Shown here piece after piece: positions 17,234-32,616 of a DNA stretch of 34,274 nucleotides. The position numbers were made by a program, and so were the translations under genes. Positions within the stretch are counted from its first letter, which is position 1. Every line of letters begins with the position of its first letter. The notes below the pieces were generated by a model, which was not told where the DNA came from, did no database searches, and saw nothing but the letters and a program-made list of their open reading frames with translations. The stretch lies in the NCBI RefSeq assembly GCF_006152065.1, contig NZ_VDFW01000048.1, forward strand, positions 1-34,274. The letters are read 5' to 3'. This stretch comes from Amycolatopsis alkalitolerans. GTDB lineage: Bacteria; Actinomycetota; Actinomycetes; Mycobacteriales; Pseudonocardiaceae.

Positions 17234-19758
17234 TGCGAGTCCCGGTGAGCTGGCTCCTCGAGCATCTCGACGCCGGCGAGGTCGGACCGCAGGAGCTGGC
17301 CGACGCCTTCGTCCGGATCGGCATCGAGGTCGAGGACGTGCACCCGCTCGACGAGGTGACCGGGCCGGTGGTGATCGGTCGCGTCGTCGAGATCGAGGAG
17401 CTGACCGAGTTCAAGAAGCCCATCCGGTACTGCCGGGTGGAGACCGGGGAAGAGCCGCCCGAGGACGAGGACCCCGAAGAGGAGAACGAGGGCCCGCACG
17501 GTATCCGGACCCGCGGCATCGTCTGCGGTGCGGCCAACTTCGTCGAGGGCGACCTGGTCGTCGTCGCGCTGCCCGGCAGCGTGCTGCCCGGCGGGTTCGC
17601 CATCGCGCAGCGCAAGACCTACGGCCACATCAGCGACGGCATGATCTGCTCCGCCCGCGAGCTGGGCCTCGGCGACGACCACACCGGGATCCTGGTGCTG
17701 CCGTCGTCCACCGCTTCGCCCGGTGACGACGCGCGCGACGTGCTCGGCCTCAACGACACCGTGCTCGACGTCGTGCCGACCCCTGACCGCGGTTACGCGC
17801 TGTCGGTCCGTGGACTGGCGCGCGAGCTCGCCTGCGCGTTCGACGTGCCCTTCGGCGACCCGGCCGCGCTCGATCTGCCGGAACCCGAAGGCGAGGCGTG
17901 GCCGGTCCGGATCGAGGACGAAGACGGCTGCCGCCGGTTCGTGCTCCGCCGGGTGACCGGTCTGGACGCCACCGCGCCCACCCCGTGGTGGATGCGCCGC
18001 CGGCTGCTGCTGGCCGGTATCCGGTCCATCTCGCTGGCCGTGGATGTCACCAACTACGTGATGCTCGAGCTCGGCCACCCGCTGCACGCCTTCGACACCA
18101 GCTCGGTGAAGGGCGATCTCGTGGTCCGGCGCGCCGAACGGGGCGAGAAGCTCGCCACCCTCGACGAGGTCGAGCGCACGCTCGACCCGGACGACATCGT
18201 GATCGTCGATGACAGCGGGGTGATCTCGCTGGCCGGCACGATGGGCGGCGCGAGCACGGAGATCAGCCCGGAGAGCACCGATGTCCTCATCGAGGCGGCC
18301 CACTGGGATCCGGCGTCGATCAGCCGCACCGCGCGGCGGCACAAGCTGTTCTCCGAGGCCGCCAAACGGTTCGAGCGGTTCACCGATCCGGGGTTGTGCG
18401 CCGCCGCGGTCGAACTCGCCGCGCGCATGCTGCGCCGCTACGGCGAGGGCAGCATCCAGCCGGGCCGCACCGATGTCGGCCACGTCGAGCCGATGGCACC
18501 CGTGACCATGCCGATCGACCTGCCCGACCGTGTGGCCGGTATCCGCTACGAGCGCGGCGTGACCGTCCGCCGCCTTGGCCAGATCGGCTGCAAGGTCCAG
18601 GTCGGCACCTCCGACGAGGGCGCGACACTGGTCATCGCCGTGCCACCGAGCTGGCGTGGCGACCTGCTGCAACCGGCCGACCTCGTGGAGGAGGTGCTGC
18701 GGCTCGAGGGCTACGACAGCATCCCGTCGACACTCCCGGCGGCACCGGCCGGCGCCGGCCTCACCGAGACCCAGCGCCGTCGCCGTACCGTCTCGCGTGC
18801 GCTGGCCGAGGCCGGCTACGTCGAGGTGCTGCCGTTCCCGTTCATGTCCGCCGCGACGTGGGACGCCTTCGGCCTGGCCGAGGACGACGTGCGCCGCCAC
18901 ACCGTGCCGGTGCGGAACCCGCTCGAGGCCGACAAGGACCAGATGGCCAGCTCGCTGCTGCCGGGACTGCTGGAAACCTTGCAGCGCAACGTTTCCCGCG
19001 GTTTCCGGGATCTCTCGCTGTTCCACATCGGGCAGGTCGTCCTGCCGGGCGCGAGCCCGGTCCCGGTGCCCGAGCTAGGCGTCGAGCACCGGCCGGGCGA
19101 CGACGAGCTGGCGCAGCTCGAGGCCGCGGTGCCGGCGCAGCCGCTGCACGTCGCCGTGGTGCTGGCCGGACAGCATGTCCGTTCCGGCTGGTGGGGCGAG
19201 GGCCAGCAGGCGAGCTGGGCCGATGCTGTCCAGGCCGCCCGGACGGTCGGCGCCGCCGCCGGGATCCAACTGCACGTCCGCGCCGCGGACCTGGCGCCGT
19301 GGCACCCCGGCCGCTGCGCCGAACTGCTCGCCGGCGACTGGCCGGTGGGGCACGCGGGTGAGCTGCACCCGAAGGTCGTGGAGGCACTCGGCCTGCCCAA
19401 GCGGACCGTGGCCATGGAACTCGACCTGGACGCGATCCCACTGCCCGACGACCGTCCCGCCCCGGCGGTTTCGCCGTATCCGCCGGTGCTGCTGGACATC
19501 GCACTCGTCGTGGACGCCAAGGTGCCGGCGGCGGAGCTGGCCGAGGCAGTCACCGCCGGCGGCGGTGACCTGCTCGAGAACGTCACCCTCTTCGACGCCT
19601 ACAGCGGCGACCAGGTCGGCGAAGGGAAGCGCTCCCTGGCCTTCAAGCTGCGCTTCCGCGCGGCGGACCGGACGCTCACCGTCGAAGAGGCCACCAAGGC
19701 CCGTGACGCGGCGGTCGCCGAGGCCGGTTCCCGGTTCGGCGCGGTCCTGCGCGGCTGA
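17233..19758 (+). CDS. pheT: Phenylalanyl-tRNA synthetase beta subunit
   Basis: 841-aa beta subunit with the full domain set. The N-terminal tRNA-binding OB domain follows MRVPVSWLLEHLD. The B3/B4 editing domain includes ISLAVDVTNYVMLELGHPLHAFD; B5 lies near HKLFSEAAKRFERFTDP; a catalytic-like core is in the middle (ETQRRRRTVSRALAEAGY). The C-terminal ferredoxin-fold anticodon-binding domain contains SPYPPVLLDIALVVDAKVPA and GKRSLAFKLRFRAADRTLT. Residues ~72-88 form an acidic insertion (GEEPPEDEDPEEENEGP) in the OB domain. The start GTG 17233 overlaps the pheS stop by one base; the frame is open upstream but that part is antifunctional shadow of pheS. Confidence 0.97.
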
Positions 19759-19764
19759 GCAGGT

Positions 19765-19790
19765 GGGGGCGCTCATGCCGGGCGCCTCCC
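19765..19790. terminator. Terminator hairpin between convergent pheT and AlkD-like gene
   Basis: GGGGGCGC (19765-19772) pairs with GCGCC (19782-19786) plus CCC (19788-19790), with one bulged T and a 9-nt loop. It lies in the 38-bp gap between convergent stop codons, so it could end both transcripts. Confidence 0.5.
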
Positions 19791-19796
19791 GCCGCG

Positions 19797-20489
19797 TCAC
19801 CGCGGGACGTGCTTGAGCGCCTCCCGCACCGACAGCGGCGCAAGCCCCGGATGCTCGTCGACGAACCGGCGGACCCAGCCCGGATCCACCCGCGAGTGCT
19901 GCCGCAGGGCCCAGCCGATTCCCTTGCGCAGGAAGAAGTCGCGCTCCCCGATGCTCGCTTCGATCGCGAACGTCAGCAGCTCCAGGTCGGTCCGGTCCTT
20001 CGCGCCCAGCTGGCAGATGATCGCCGTGCGCCGGCGCCAGAGGTCCGGGTCGACCGCCCATTTCCGCATGAGCGGGCCCACCACGGCGGGTTCGGCACGC
20101 AGGATCGGCCCGACGCGGCGCGCGGCGATCTCGTCGACGAAGTCCCACCAGGCTCCCGTCACGATCATCTCTTCGTAGAGCGGGAGCAGACTGCTGTCCT
20201 GCCAGCGGGCGGAGGCCCGATACCCGGTCAGATCGATCGCGACATAGCGCTCCTCGCGGAATTCCGCCTCCCGCCAGAGTTTTTCGACCGCACCGACGAA
20301 GGCGCCCCGATCCGGTAACGGATATCCCGCGAACAGGCGCCGCGTCACTGCCTGCCGCTGCGGCTTCGGCACCCCGTAGAACGGCATCGCTGATTTCATG
20401 TAACGGCGCATTTCGGGCGCCTTCACCGGATCCGCCACGGCCGCGAGCTCCGTACGGACAGCGCTCACCAGCTCGTCCACTTTGTCCAC
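19797..20489 (-). CDS. DNA alkylation repair (AlkD-like HEAT-repeat) protein
   Basis: 230-aa all-helical protein of the DNA alkylation repair family (PF08713; AlkC/AlkD-type glycosylases), built of HEAT-like repeats that wrap duplex DNA. Characteristic segments are MKSAMPFYGVPKPQRQAV, the TGAWWDFVDEIAARRVG helix with its Trp-Asp pair, WAVDPDLWRRRTAII, and FFLRKGIGWALRQHSRVDP. The enzyme should remove N3/N7-alkyl purines, though activity is inferred from family only. GTG 20489 is preceded at 6 nt by TAATCT with a PafBC-like -35 (20518-20510), suggesting leaderless, damage-related expression. It is convergent with pheT. Confidence 0.87.
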   Translation of the reverse strand: MDKVDELVSAVRTELAAVADPVKAPEMRRYMKSAMPFYGVPKPQRQAVTRRLFAGYPLPDRGAFVGAVEKLWREAEFREERYVAIDLTGYRASARWQDSSLLPLYEEMIVTGAWWDFVDEIAARRVGPILRAEPAVVGPLMRKWAVDPDLWRRRTAIICQLGAKDRTDLELLTFAIEASIGERDFFLRKGIGWALRQHSRVDPGWVRRFVDEHPGLAPLSVREALKHVPR

Positions 20490-20495
20490 CTTCGC

Positions 20496-20518
20496 AGATT
20501 AGCGGGAAGTACCGACGG
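20496..20518 (-). promoter_or_regulatory. Weak PafBC-like promoter of the AlkD-like gene
   Basis: On the minus strand CCGTCGGTA (20518-20510), N8, then TAATCT (20501-20496). It matches TTGTCRGTG-N8-TANNNT at 6 of 9 upstream positions with exact spacing. The predicted transcription start falls on or beside the GTG start at 20489. Confidence 0.42.
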
Positions 20519-20552
20519 AAGTCGGGTGGCGGAAACGTTCGAGATCCGAGAA

Positions 20553-20573
20553 GTTGTGACGAACCAGCACAAC
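20553..20573. promoter_or_regulatory. Inverted repeat upstream of the secreted peptidase gene
   Basis: GTTGTG (20553-20558) and CACAAC (20568-20573) form an inverted repeat with 9-nt spacing, 26 nt before the peptidase start. It could be an operator; no regulator is adjacent. Confidence 0.25.
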
Positions 20574-20598
20574 GGAAACGCGCAGGAAAAGGACCAAA

Positions 20599-22101
20599 GT
20601 GAACAAAGTCTTCTCTACGGTCGCCGCGGCCGGCCTGCTCGCCGGCCTCGTGGTGGCGGCACCCGCGGCGGCTGCCGCGCCCGACTTCGACCCGGCGCCG
20701 ATCGCGTGGGGCGCATGCACCTCGCCCAGCTTGCAGAAGGCCGGCGCCCAGTGCGGCTTCCTCCAGGTGCCGCTGGACTATGCCAATCCCTCCGGCGCCA
20801 AGATCTCGCTCGCCGTCTCGCGGGTCCGGCACACCACCGCCCAGTCGCAGGGCGTCATGCTGGTGAACCCCGGCGGCCCGGGAGGTTCGGGCCTTGGCCT
20901 TTCCGTGCTGGGCAAGTACGTGCCGAACCACGCCGGAGACTCCTACGACTGGATCGGCTTCGACCCGCGCGGCGTCGGCGCCAGCAAACCGGCATTGTCG
21001 TGCGACCCGGGCTACTTCGGCTACGACCGGCCGGGCTATGTGCCGAACACCCCGCAGCTGGAGCAGACCTGGCTCGCGTCTTCGAAGGCGTACGCGCTCG
21101 CGTGCGCCAAGAACGGGCCGTTGCTCGAACATATGAAGACGACCGACTCGGCGCGAGACATGGAGTCGCTGCGGAAGGCGCTCGGCCAGCGGCAGATCAA
21201 CTACTACGGCTTCTCCTACGGCACCTACCTCGGCCAGGTGTACTCGACGCTCTACCCCCAGCGGGTGCGCCGGATGGTGCTCGACAGCAACGTGGACCCG
21301 CGCAAGGTCTGGTACGAGGCGAACCTGGGCCAGGACGTCGCCTTCGATCGCAACATCAAGATCTACTTCGACTGGATCGCCAAGTACGACAACGTCTACC
21401 ACCTCGGCACCTCGGGCGACGCCGTCGAAGACCTCTGGTACGCCGAGCAGAAGAAGCTCGCGCAGCACCCGGCAGGCGGCGTGATCGGGCCGGACGAGTG
21501 GAGCGACATCTTCCTGCAGGCCGGGTACTACCGGTTCGGCTGGGAGGACATGGCGAAGGCGTTCTCCGGCTGGGTGCACGACGGCGACTGGCAGACGCTC
21601 AAGAAGCTCTACGACAACACCGACACCCCGGGCGACGACAACAATTTCGCCGTCTACAACGCGGTGCAGTGTACGGACACGCAGTGGCCGACGAGCTGGA
21701 ACAAGTGGCGCGCCGACAACTGGGCGACCTACTATCGCGCGCCGTTCGAGACCTGGGGCAACGCCTGGTACAACGCGCCCTGCCTGTTCTGGCCGGCGAA
21801 GGCGGGCACGCCGGTCACGATCAACGGGGCCAAGGTGGCCGGCGCCCTGCTGATCGACGAGGAGCTCGACGCGGCCACCCCGTTCGCGGGCAGCCTGCAG
21901 GTGCGCAAGCTCTACCCGGCTTCCAGCCTGATCGCCGAGCCCGGCGGCACGACGCATGCCGACTCTCTCTCGGGCGACGCGTGCGTGGACGACCAGGTGG
22001 CGGACTACCTGGCGACGGGCAAGCTGCCCGCGCGCAAACCGGGCAACGGCCCGGACGCGATCTGCGCTCCGCTGCCGGACCCGGTACCCGCGCAGCCCTG
22101 A
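20599..22101 (+). CDS. Secreted alpha/beta-hydrolase, tripeptidyl aminopeptidase-like
   Basis: 500-aa exported serine peptidase of the TAP/SlpD-SlpE group. A Sec signal peptide (MNKVFSTVAAAGLLAGLVV ... APAAAAA) is cleaved near residue 26. The oxyanion-hole region is MLVNPGGPGGSG, then DWIGFDPRGVGAS. The nucleophile elbow GFSYGTYLG holds Ser206. The C-terminal TAP domain carries the probable catalytic Asp424 (EELDAATPF) and His453 (GGTTHADS). The His motif is slightly unusual, as many members have GH-G. It removes tripeptides or dipeptides from extracellular peptides in Streptomyces homologues. The start GTG 20599 has AAGGA 8 nt upstream. The AT-bearing aromatic-rich insertion at about 255-375 is the lid region. 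Confidence 0.9.
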   Translation: MNKVFSTVAAAGLLAGLVVAAPAAAAAPDFDPAPIAWGACTSPSLQKAGAQCGFLQVPLDYANPSGAKISLAVSRVRHTTAQSQGVMLVNPGGPGGSGLGLSVLGKYVPNHAGDSYDWIGFDPRGVGASKPALSCDPGYFGYDRPGYVPNTPQLEQTWLASSKAYALACAKNGPLLEHMKTTDSARDMESLRKALGQRQINYYGFSYGTYLGQVYSTLYPQRVRRMVLDSNVDPRKVWYEANLGQDVAFDRNIKIYFDWIAKYDNVYHLGTSGDAVEDLWYAEQKKLAQHPAGGVIGPDEWSDIFLQAGYYRFGWEDMAKAFSGWVHDGDWQTLKKLYDNTDTPGDDNNFAVYNAVQCTDTQWPTSWNKWRADNWATYYRAPFETWGNAWYNAPCLFWPAKAGTPVTINGAKVAGALLIDEELDAATPFAGSLQVRKLYPASSLIAEPGGTTHADSLSGDACVDDQVADYLATGKLPARKPGNGPDAICAPLPDPVPAQP

Positions 22102-22169
22102 TCGCATCGCACGCACGACCTTCGCCGCTCCGGTGTTCGCGCCGACGCGGCGTTGTCGGTTCTGCCTGT

Positions 22170-22202
22170 TCATGAGCTCCTCGGTCGGCTCGGAGTGATC
22201 AT
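22170..22202 (-). other. Ten-codon leader ORF at the minus-strand PafBC-type promoter
   Basis: The minus strand reads ATG at 22202, 6 nt after the -10 TAGCGT, then M-I-T-P-S-R-P-R-S-S and TGA (22172-22170). Its stop overlaps (ATGA) a second ATG at 22173 that has GAGGAG upstream and opens a basic frame MNRQNRQRRVGANTG. That second frame runs antisense through the whole peptidase gene and is probably not a real protein. It may be a remnant, or the 5' end of an antisense RNA. Confidence 0.2.
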
Positions 22203-22208
22203 GCGGAC

Positions 22209-22231
22209 ACGCTACGTCGGGGGTCCGACAA
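22209..22231 (-). promoter_or_regulatory. PafBC-type promoter, minus-strand half of a mirror pair
   Basis: Reading the minus strand: TTGTCGGAC (22231-22223), N8, TAGCGT (22214-22209). It matches TTGTCRGTG-N8-TANNNT at 7 of 9 upstream positions with exact spacing and has the same -10 as the plus-strand promoter. It points toward the 3' end of the peptidase gene. Confidence 0.5.
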
Positions 22232-22278
22232 TTTCGGAGCGCGACCGGTCAGGAGCGGTCGGTGACGAAAATTGTCGG
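22225..22278. repeat. Inverted repeat joining the two divergent PafBC-type promoters
   Basis: CCGACAATTT (22225-22234) and AAATTGTCGG (22269-22278) are perfect 10-bp inverted arms separated by 34 bp. Each arm contains the TTGTCGG box of one promoter, so the symmetry is that of two back-to-back activator sites rather than a terminator. Confidence 0.75.
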
Positions 22279-22294
22279 AGGGTGTCGCTAGCGT
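22272..22294 (+). promoter_or_regulatory. PafBC-type promoter of the small HTH gene
   Basis: TTGTCGGAG (22272-22280), N8, TAGCGT (22289-22294). It fits TTGTCRGTG-N8-TANNNT with one mismatch (T to A at position 8). The expected transcription start, about 7 nt after the -10, coincides with ATG 22302, giving a leaderless mRNA. Confidence 0.7.
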
Positions 22295-22301
22295 CTGCGG
22301 C

Positions 22302-22790
22302 ATGAACATCATCGAAGAGCACCGGAGCAAGGTCCGGGCCGGAGAGAACAGCTATTCCATCGAGGTCACGGCGCTGCCCGGCGGTGACGAGCCCGACCGG
22401 CTGATCGTGAGCGTCAGCGGTGCGGGTCCGCAGGGTGAGTCCGTCGCGGACGGGCAGCCCGAGGTCGCGTCGACGGCCGCGGCCGCGCTGGGCTCGGTCC
22501 TGTCGGAGACGCTGCGGCATCACGTCGCGATAACTGAGCCGGGAGCGCGAAGAACGCGGGCTCGCCCCGCCAGTCAAGGCCGCCCGTGGAATCCCGACCT
22601 CGATGGCGAACTCGAGCGCCGCTGGGTAGAGGGGCAGTCGGTCGAGGAGATCGCGGTCCACTTCGAGCGCAGCCCGGGCGGGATCCGGGCGCGGCTGCCG
22701 AGGGTGGGCTGCGATCCGGAGCGGCCGGGTGAATACCTGCCCGCGCCGCCCAGCCAGCGAACGGAAGGGGACGTTCCCGAGGAGCCGTGA
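22302..22790 (+). CDS. Small hypothetical protein with C-terminal helix-turn-helix-like domain
   Basis: 162 aa from ATG 22302. Residues ~1-75 form an alpha/beta region (SYSIEVTALPGGDEPDRLIV) of unknown fold. A basic linker (RRTRARPASQGR) follows. Residues ~103-145 have the pattern PWNPDLDGELERRWVEGQSV then EEIAVHFERSPGGIRARLPRVG, a three-helix Myb/HTH-like unit of the kind often attached to helicases and repair proteins (LA-x-FGRTxGAIRxRL type). The C-tail is Pro/Glu-rich. There is no Shine-Dalgarno sequence; the start fits a leaderless transcript from the PafBC-type promoter. A DNA-damage-linked, DNA-binding role is an inference. A TTG start at 22272 lies inside the promoter and is rejected. 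Confidence 0.72.
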   Translation: MNIIEEHRSKVRAGENSYSIEVTALPGGDEPDRLIVSVSGAGPQGESVADGQPEVASTAAAALGSVLSETLRHHVAITEPGARRTRARPASQGRPWNPDLDGELERRWVEGQSVEEIAVHFERSPGGIRARLPRVGCDPERPGEYLPAPPSQRTEGDVPEEP

Positions 22791-22811
22791 CCGAGCGCTG
22801 ACCGTGCCGTG

Positions 22812-22839
22812 CGTTCGGGGCGGAGCTCAGCCCCGAACG
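22812..22839 (+). terminator. Strong terminator hairpin between the small HTH gene and argC
   Basis: CGTTCGGGGC (22812-22821) and GCCCCGAACG (22830-22839) form a perfect 10-bp stem with an 8-nt loop, 21 nt after the stop codon. There is no T-run, typical of high-GC actinobacteria. It isolates the arginine operon from upstream transcription. Confidence 0.65.
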
Positions 22840-22847
22840 GACGGTGA

Positions 22848-25077
<2,230 letters not shown>

Positions 25078-25081
<4 letters not shown>

Positions 25082-26003
25082 CCCCTTCCGAGAACTCGCC
25101 GGCCCTCATCCCGGCCGACGAACGGCTCGCCACCGCGGCGGAGAAGGCGGGCGTGCTCATCGAGGCCCTGCCGTGGCTGCAGCGTTTCCACGGCGCCACC
25201 GTCGTGATCAAGTACGGCGGCAACGCCATGATCGACGACGAGCTCAAGCTTGCCTTCGCCCAGGACATGGTGTTCCTGCGGCTCGCCGGCCTGCATCCGG
25301 TCGTGGTGCACGGCGGCGGCCCGCAGATCACCACCATGCTCGAGCGATTGGGGCTCGTCGGTGAATTCGTCGGCGGCCTGCGGGTGACCACACCCGAGAC
25401 GATGGACGTCGTGCGGATGGTGCTGGTCGGGCAGGTCAGCCGCGAGCTGGTCGGCCTGATCAACGCCCACGGCCCGTACGCGGTCGGCATCTCCGGCGAG
25501 GACGCGCAGTTGCTGATCGCCGAGCGCAAGCACGCGACGGTCAACGGTGAGGCGGTCGACGTAGGCCTGGTCGGCGAGGTCGCCTCGGTCAACCCGGACG
25601 CCGTGCTCGACATCGTCAACGCCGGGCGCATCCCGGTGGTCTCCACTGTGGCTCCGGACATCGACGGAGTCGTGCACAACGTGAACGCCGACACCGCCGC
25701 GGGCGCCCTCGCGGCCGCGCTCGGCGCGGAGAAGCTCGTCGTGCTGACCGACGTCGAAGGGCTGTACGCCAACTGGCCCGATCGCTCGTCGCTGGTCGAT
25801 CGCATCCGCCTCGACCGGCTCGAGCAACTGCTGCCGACACTGGCCAGCGGCATGATCCCGAAGATGGAGGCCTGCACGAAAGCGGTGCGCGGCGGGGTCC
25901 GCGCCGCGCACGTCATCGACGGCCGCATCGCGCACTCCGTCCTGCTCGAAGTCTTCACCTCCCGCGGAATCGGCACCATGGTCCTTCCCGAACAGGAGAC
26001 GGC

Positions 26004-26007
<4 letters not shown>
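25078..26007 (+). CDS. argB: N-acetylglutamate kinase
   Basis: 309-aa amino-acid kinase, step 2 of the pathway and the usual site of arginine feedback inhibition. Phosphate-binding KYGGNAM starts at Lys45; [10 protein letters not shown] and [14 protein letters not shown] bind N-acetylglutamate; [13 protein letters not shown] and [16 protein letters not shown] are the nucleotide site. An N-terminal extension of about 25 residues before the kinase core suits the arginine-sensitive hexameric type. It starts at ATG 25078, overlapping the argJ stop by ATGA. Confidence 0.97.
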
Positions 26008-31319
<5,312 letters not shown>

Positions 31320-31372
31320 CGATCCGGCACGTCGGACCCGGCGGTCGGCAAGCTCAGGTACACAGGGAACTT

Positions 31373-31975
31373 GTGAGCATCGATCACCTCGTATACGCGA
31401 CACCGGACCTCGAACGGACGGTGGCGGCCTTGCGCGCCCGGGGCCTCGCGCTGACGCCGGGCGGACCGCATGCCGGGCGCGGCACCAGGAACTTCCTGAC
31501 AGGGCTTGGCGGCGCGACGTATCTCGAGGTGATCGGTCCCGACCCTGAGCAGCCGCAACCGGAGGAGCCGCGCCCGTTCGGCGTTGACGCGCTCACGGCA
31601 CCGCGCTTGGTCGCCTGGGCGGCGCGCGTGCCGAGCCTGCCCGGGGCGCTCGAAGCAGCGGGCAGGGCGGGGTACGAGTTTTCCGGCCCGGTGCCGATGT
31701 CCCGCCGCCGCCCCGACGGCGTCATCCTCGACTGGGAGCTCGCCTTCCCGCCGGACGGCGACGGGCTGGTCCCGTTCCTCATCGACTGGCACGACTCGCC
31801 CCATCCGGCCGGGAGCCTGGACCACGGGGTGCGCCTGGAAGCGCTCCGTGCCGTCCATCCCGAGCCGGACGTGATCGCCGCGCACCTCACCGCACTGGGC
31901 CAGACGCTGGAAGTCAGCCGGGGCGAACAACCAGGGCTCGAAGCGGTCCTCGCCGGACACGTGGTGCTGCGGTGA
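31373..31975 (+). CDS. VOC / glyoxalase-like domain protein
   Basis: 200-aa protein of the vicinal-oxygen-chelate fold (glyoxalase-like domain 3). The N-terminal SIDHLVYATPDLERTVAALR has the metal-ligand His, GTRNFLTGLGGATYLEVIGP has the conserved Thr-Tyr-Leu-Glu strand, and VPFLIDWHDSPHPAGSLDHG is the second module with its His. The substrate is unknown. The start is GTG 31373 with AGGGAA upstream. The GTGA overlap with aag shows co-translation, and it follows argH after 53 nt. Confidence 0.83.
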   Translation: MSIDHLVYATPDLERTVAALRARGLALTPGGPHAGRGTRNFLTGLGGATYLEVIGPDPEQPQPEEPRPFGVDALTAPRLVAWAARVPSLPGALEAAGRAGYEFSGPVPMSRRRPDGVILDWELAFPPDGDGLVPFLIDWHDSPHPAGSLDHGVRLEALRAVHPEPDVIAAHLTALGQTLEVSRGEQPGLEAVLAGHVVLR

Positions 31976-32586
31976 GGCTGTTCAAGCGGGAGGAGCTCGC
32001 CGTCGATCCGCTCGACCTCGCGCGGACGCTGCTTGGCGCGGTGATCGAAACCACCGAACCGGAGGGCACGGTCGCGGCGCGGCTGGTCGAGGTGGAGGCG
32101 TACCGGGGTGAGGACGATCCGGCATCGCACTGCTACCGCGGGCGCACGCCGCGCAACGAAGTGATGTGGGGTCCGGCCGGGCACCTGTACGTCTATTTCG
32201 TCTACGGGATGCACTTCTGTGCGAACGTCGTCGGCCGCGAGGACGGCCAAGCAGGTGCGGTCCTGCTTCGCGCCGCCGAAGTCATCGACGGAACGGAACT
32301 GGCGCGTGCACGCCGGAAAGCGGCGCGCCGCGAAAACGAACTGGCACAAGGCCCCGCCCGCCTGACCTCCGCGCTCCGCATCGGGCCAGAGCACAACGGC
32401 GCGGACCTCGTCGATCCCGGTTCGCCCGTGCGGCTGTTCATGGGAGACGAGATCCGCGCGAAGGACATCCGCACCGGGCCGCGCGTCGGGGTGGCGGCGG
32501 CGAAGGACACGCCGTGGCGGTTCTGGATCGACTCGCCCGCGGTGTCGTCCTATCGGCCGGGCGGGCGGAGCCGACCCGGGAAATAG
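31972..32586 (+). CDS. aag: DNA-3-methyladenine glycosylase (AAG/MPG type)
   Basis: 204-aa base-excision glycosylase of the human AAG fold. The catalytic Glu42 is in LVEVEAYRG, equivalent to Glu125 of human AAG. DDPASHCYRG and RTPRNEVMWGPAGHLYVYFV are DNA-intercalating and base-pocket strands (the LYVYFVYGMHF tyrosines stack on the flipped base). AQGPARLTSALRI is the conserved QGPARL element. The start GTG 31972 overlaps the VOC gene by 4 nt. A similar gene precedes tyrS in M. tuberculosis (mpg, Rv1688). The C-terminus ends RPGGRSRPGK. Confidence 0.93.
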   Translation: MRLFKREELAVDPLDLARTLLGAVIETTEPEGTVAARLVEVEAYRGEDDPASHCYRGRTPRNEVMWGPAGHLYVYFVYGMHFCANVVGREDGQAGAVLLRAAEVIDGTELARARRKAARRENELAQGPARLTSALRIGPEHNGADLVDPGSPVRLFMGDEIRAKDIRTGPRVGVAAAKDTPWRFWIDSPAVSSYRPGGRSRPGK

Positions 32587-32616
32587 TCGGTTGACCAGGT
32601 ACGGGAGTATCAACCC

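Noticed and set aside
19075..22173. 1032-codon minus-strand frame covering pheT 3' end, the AlkD gene and the peptidase
   Set aside because: It crosses three unrelated genes and has shadow composition. Only its first codons (coupled to a leader ORF with a Shine-Dalgarno sequence) were kept as a low-confidence observation.
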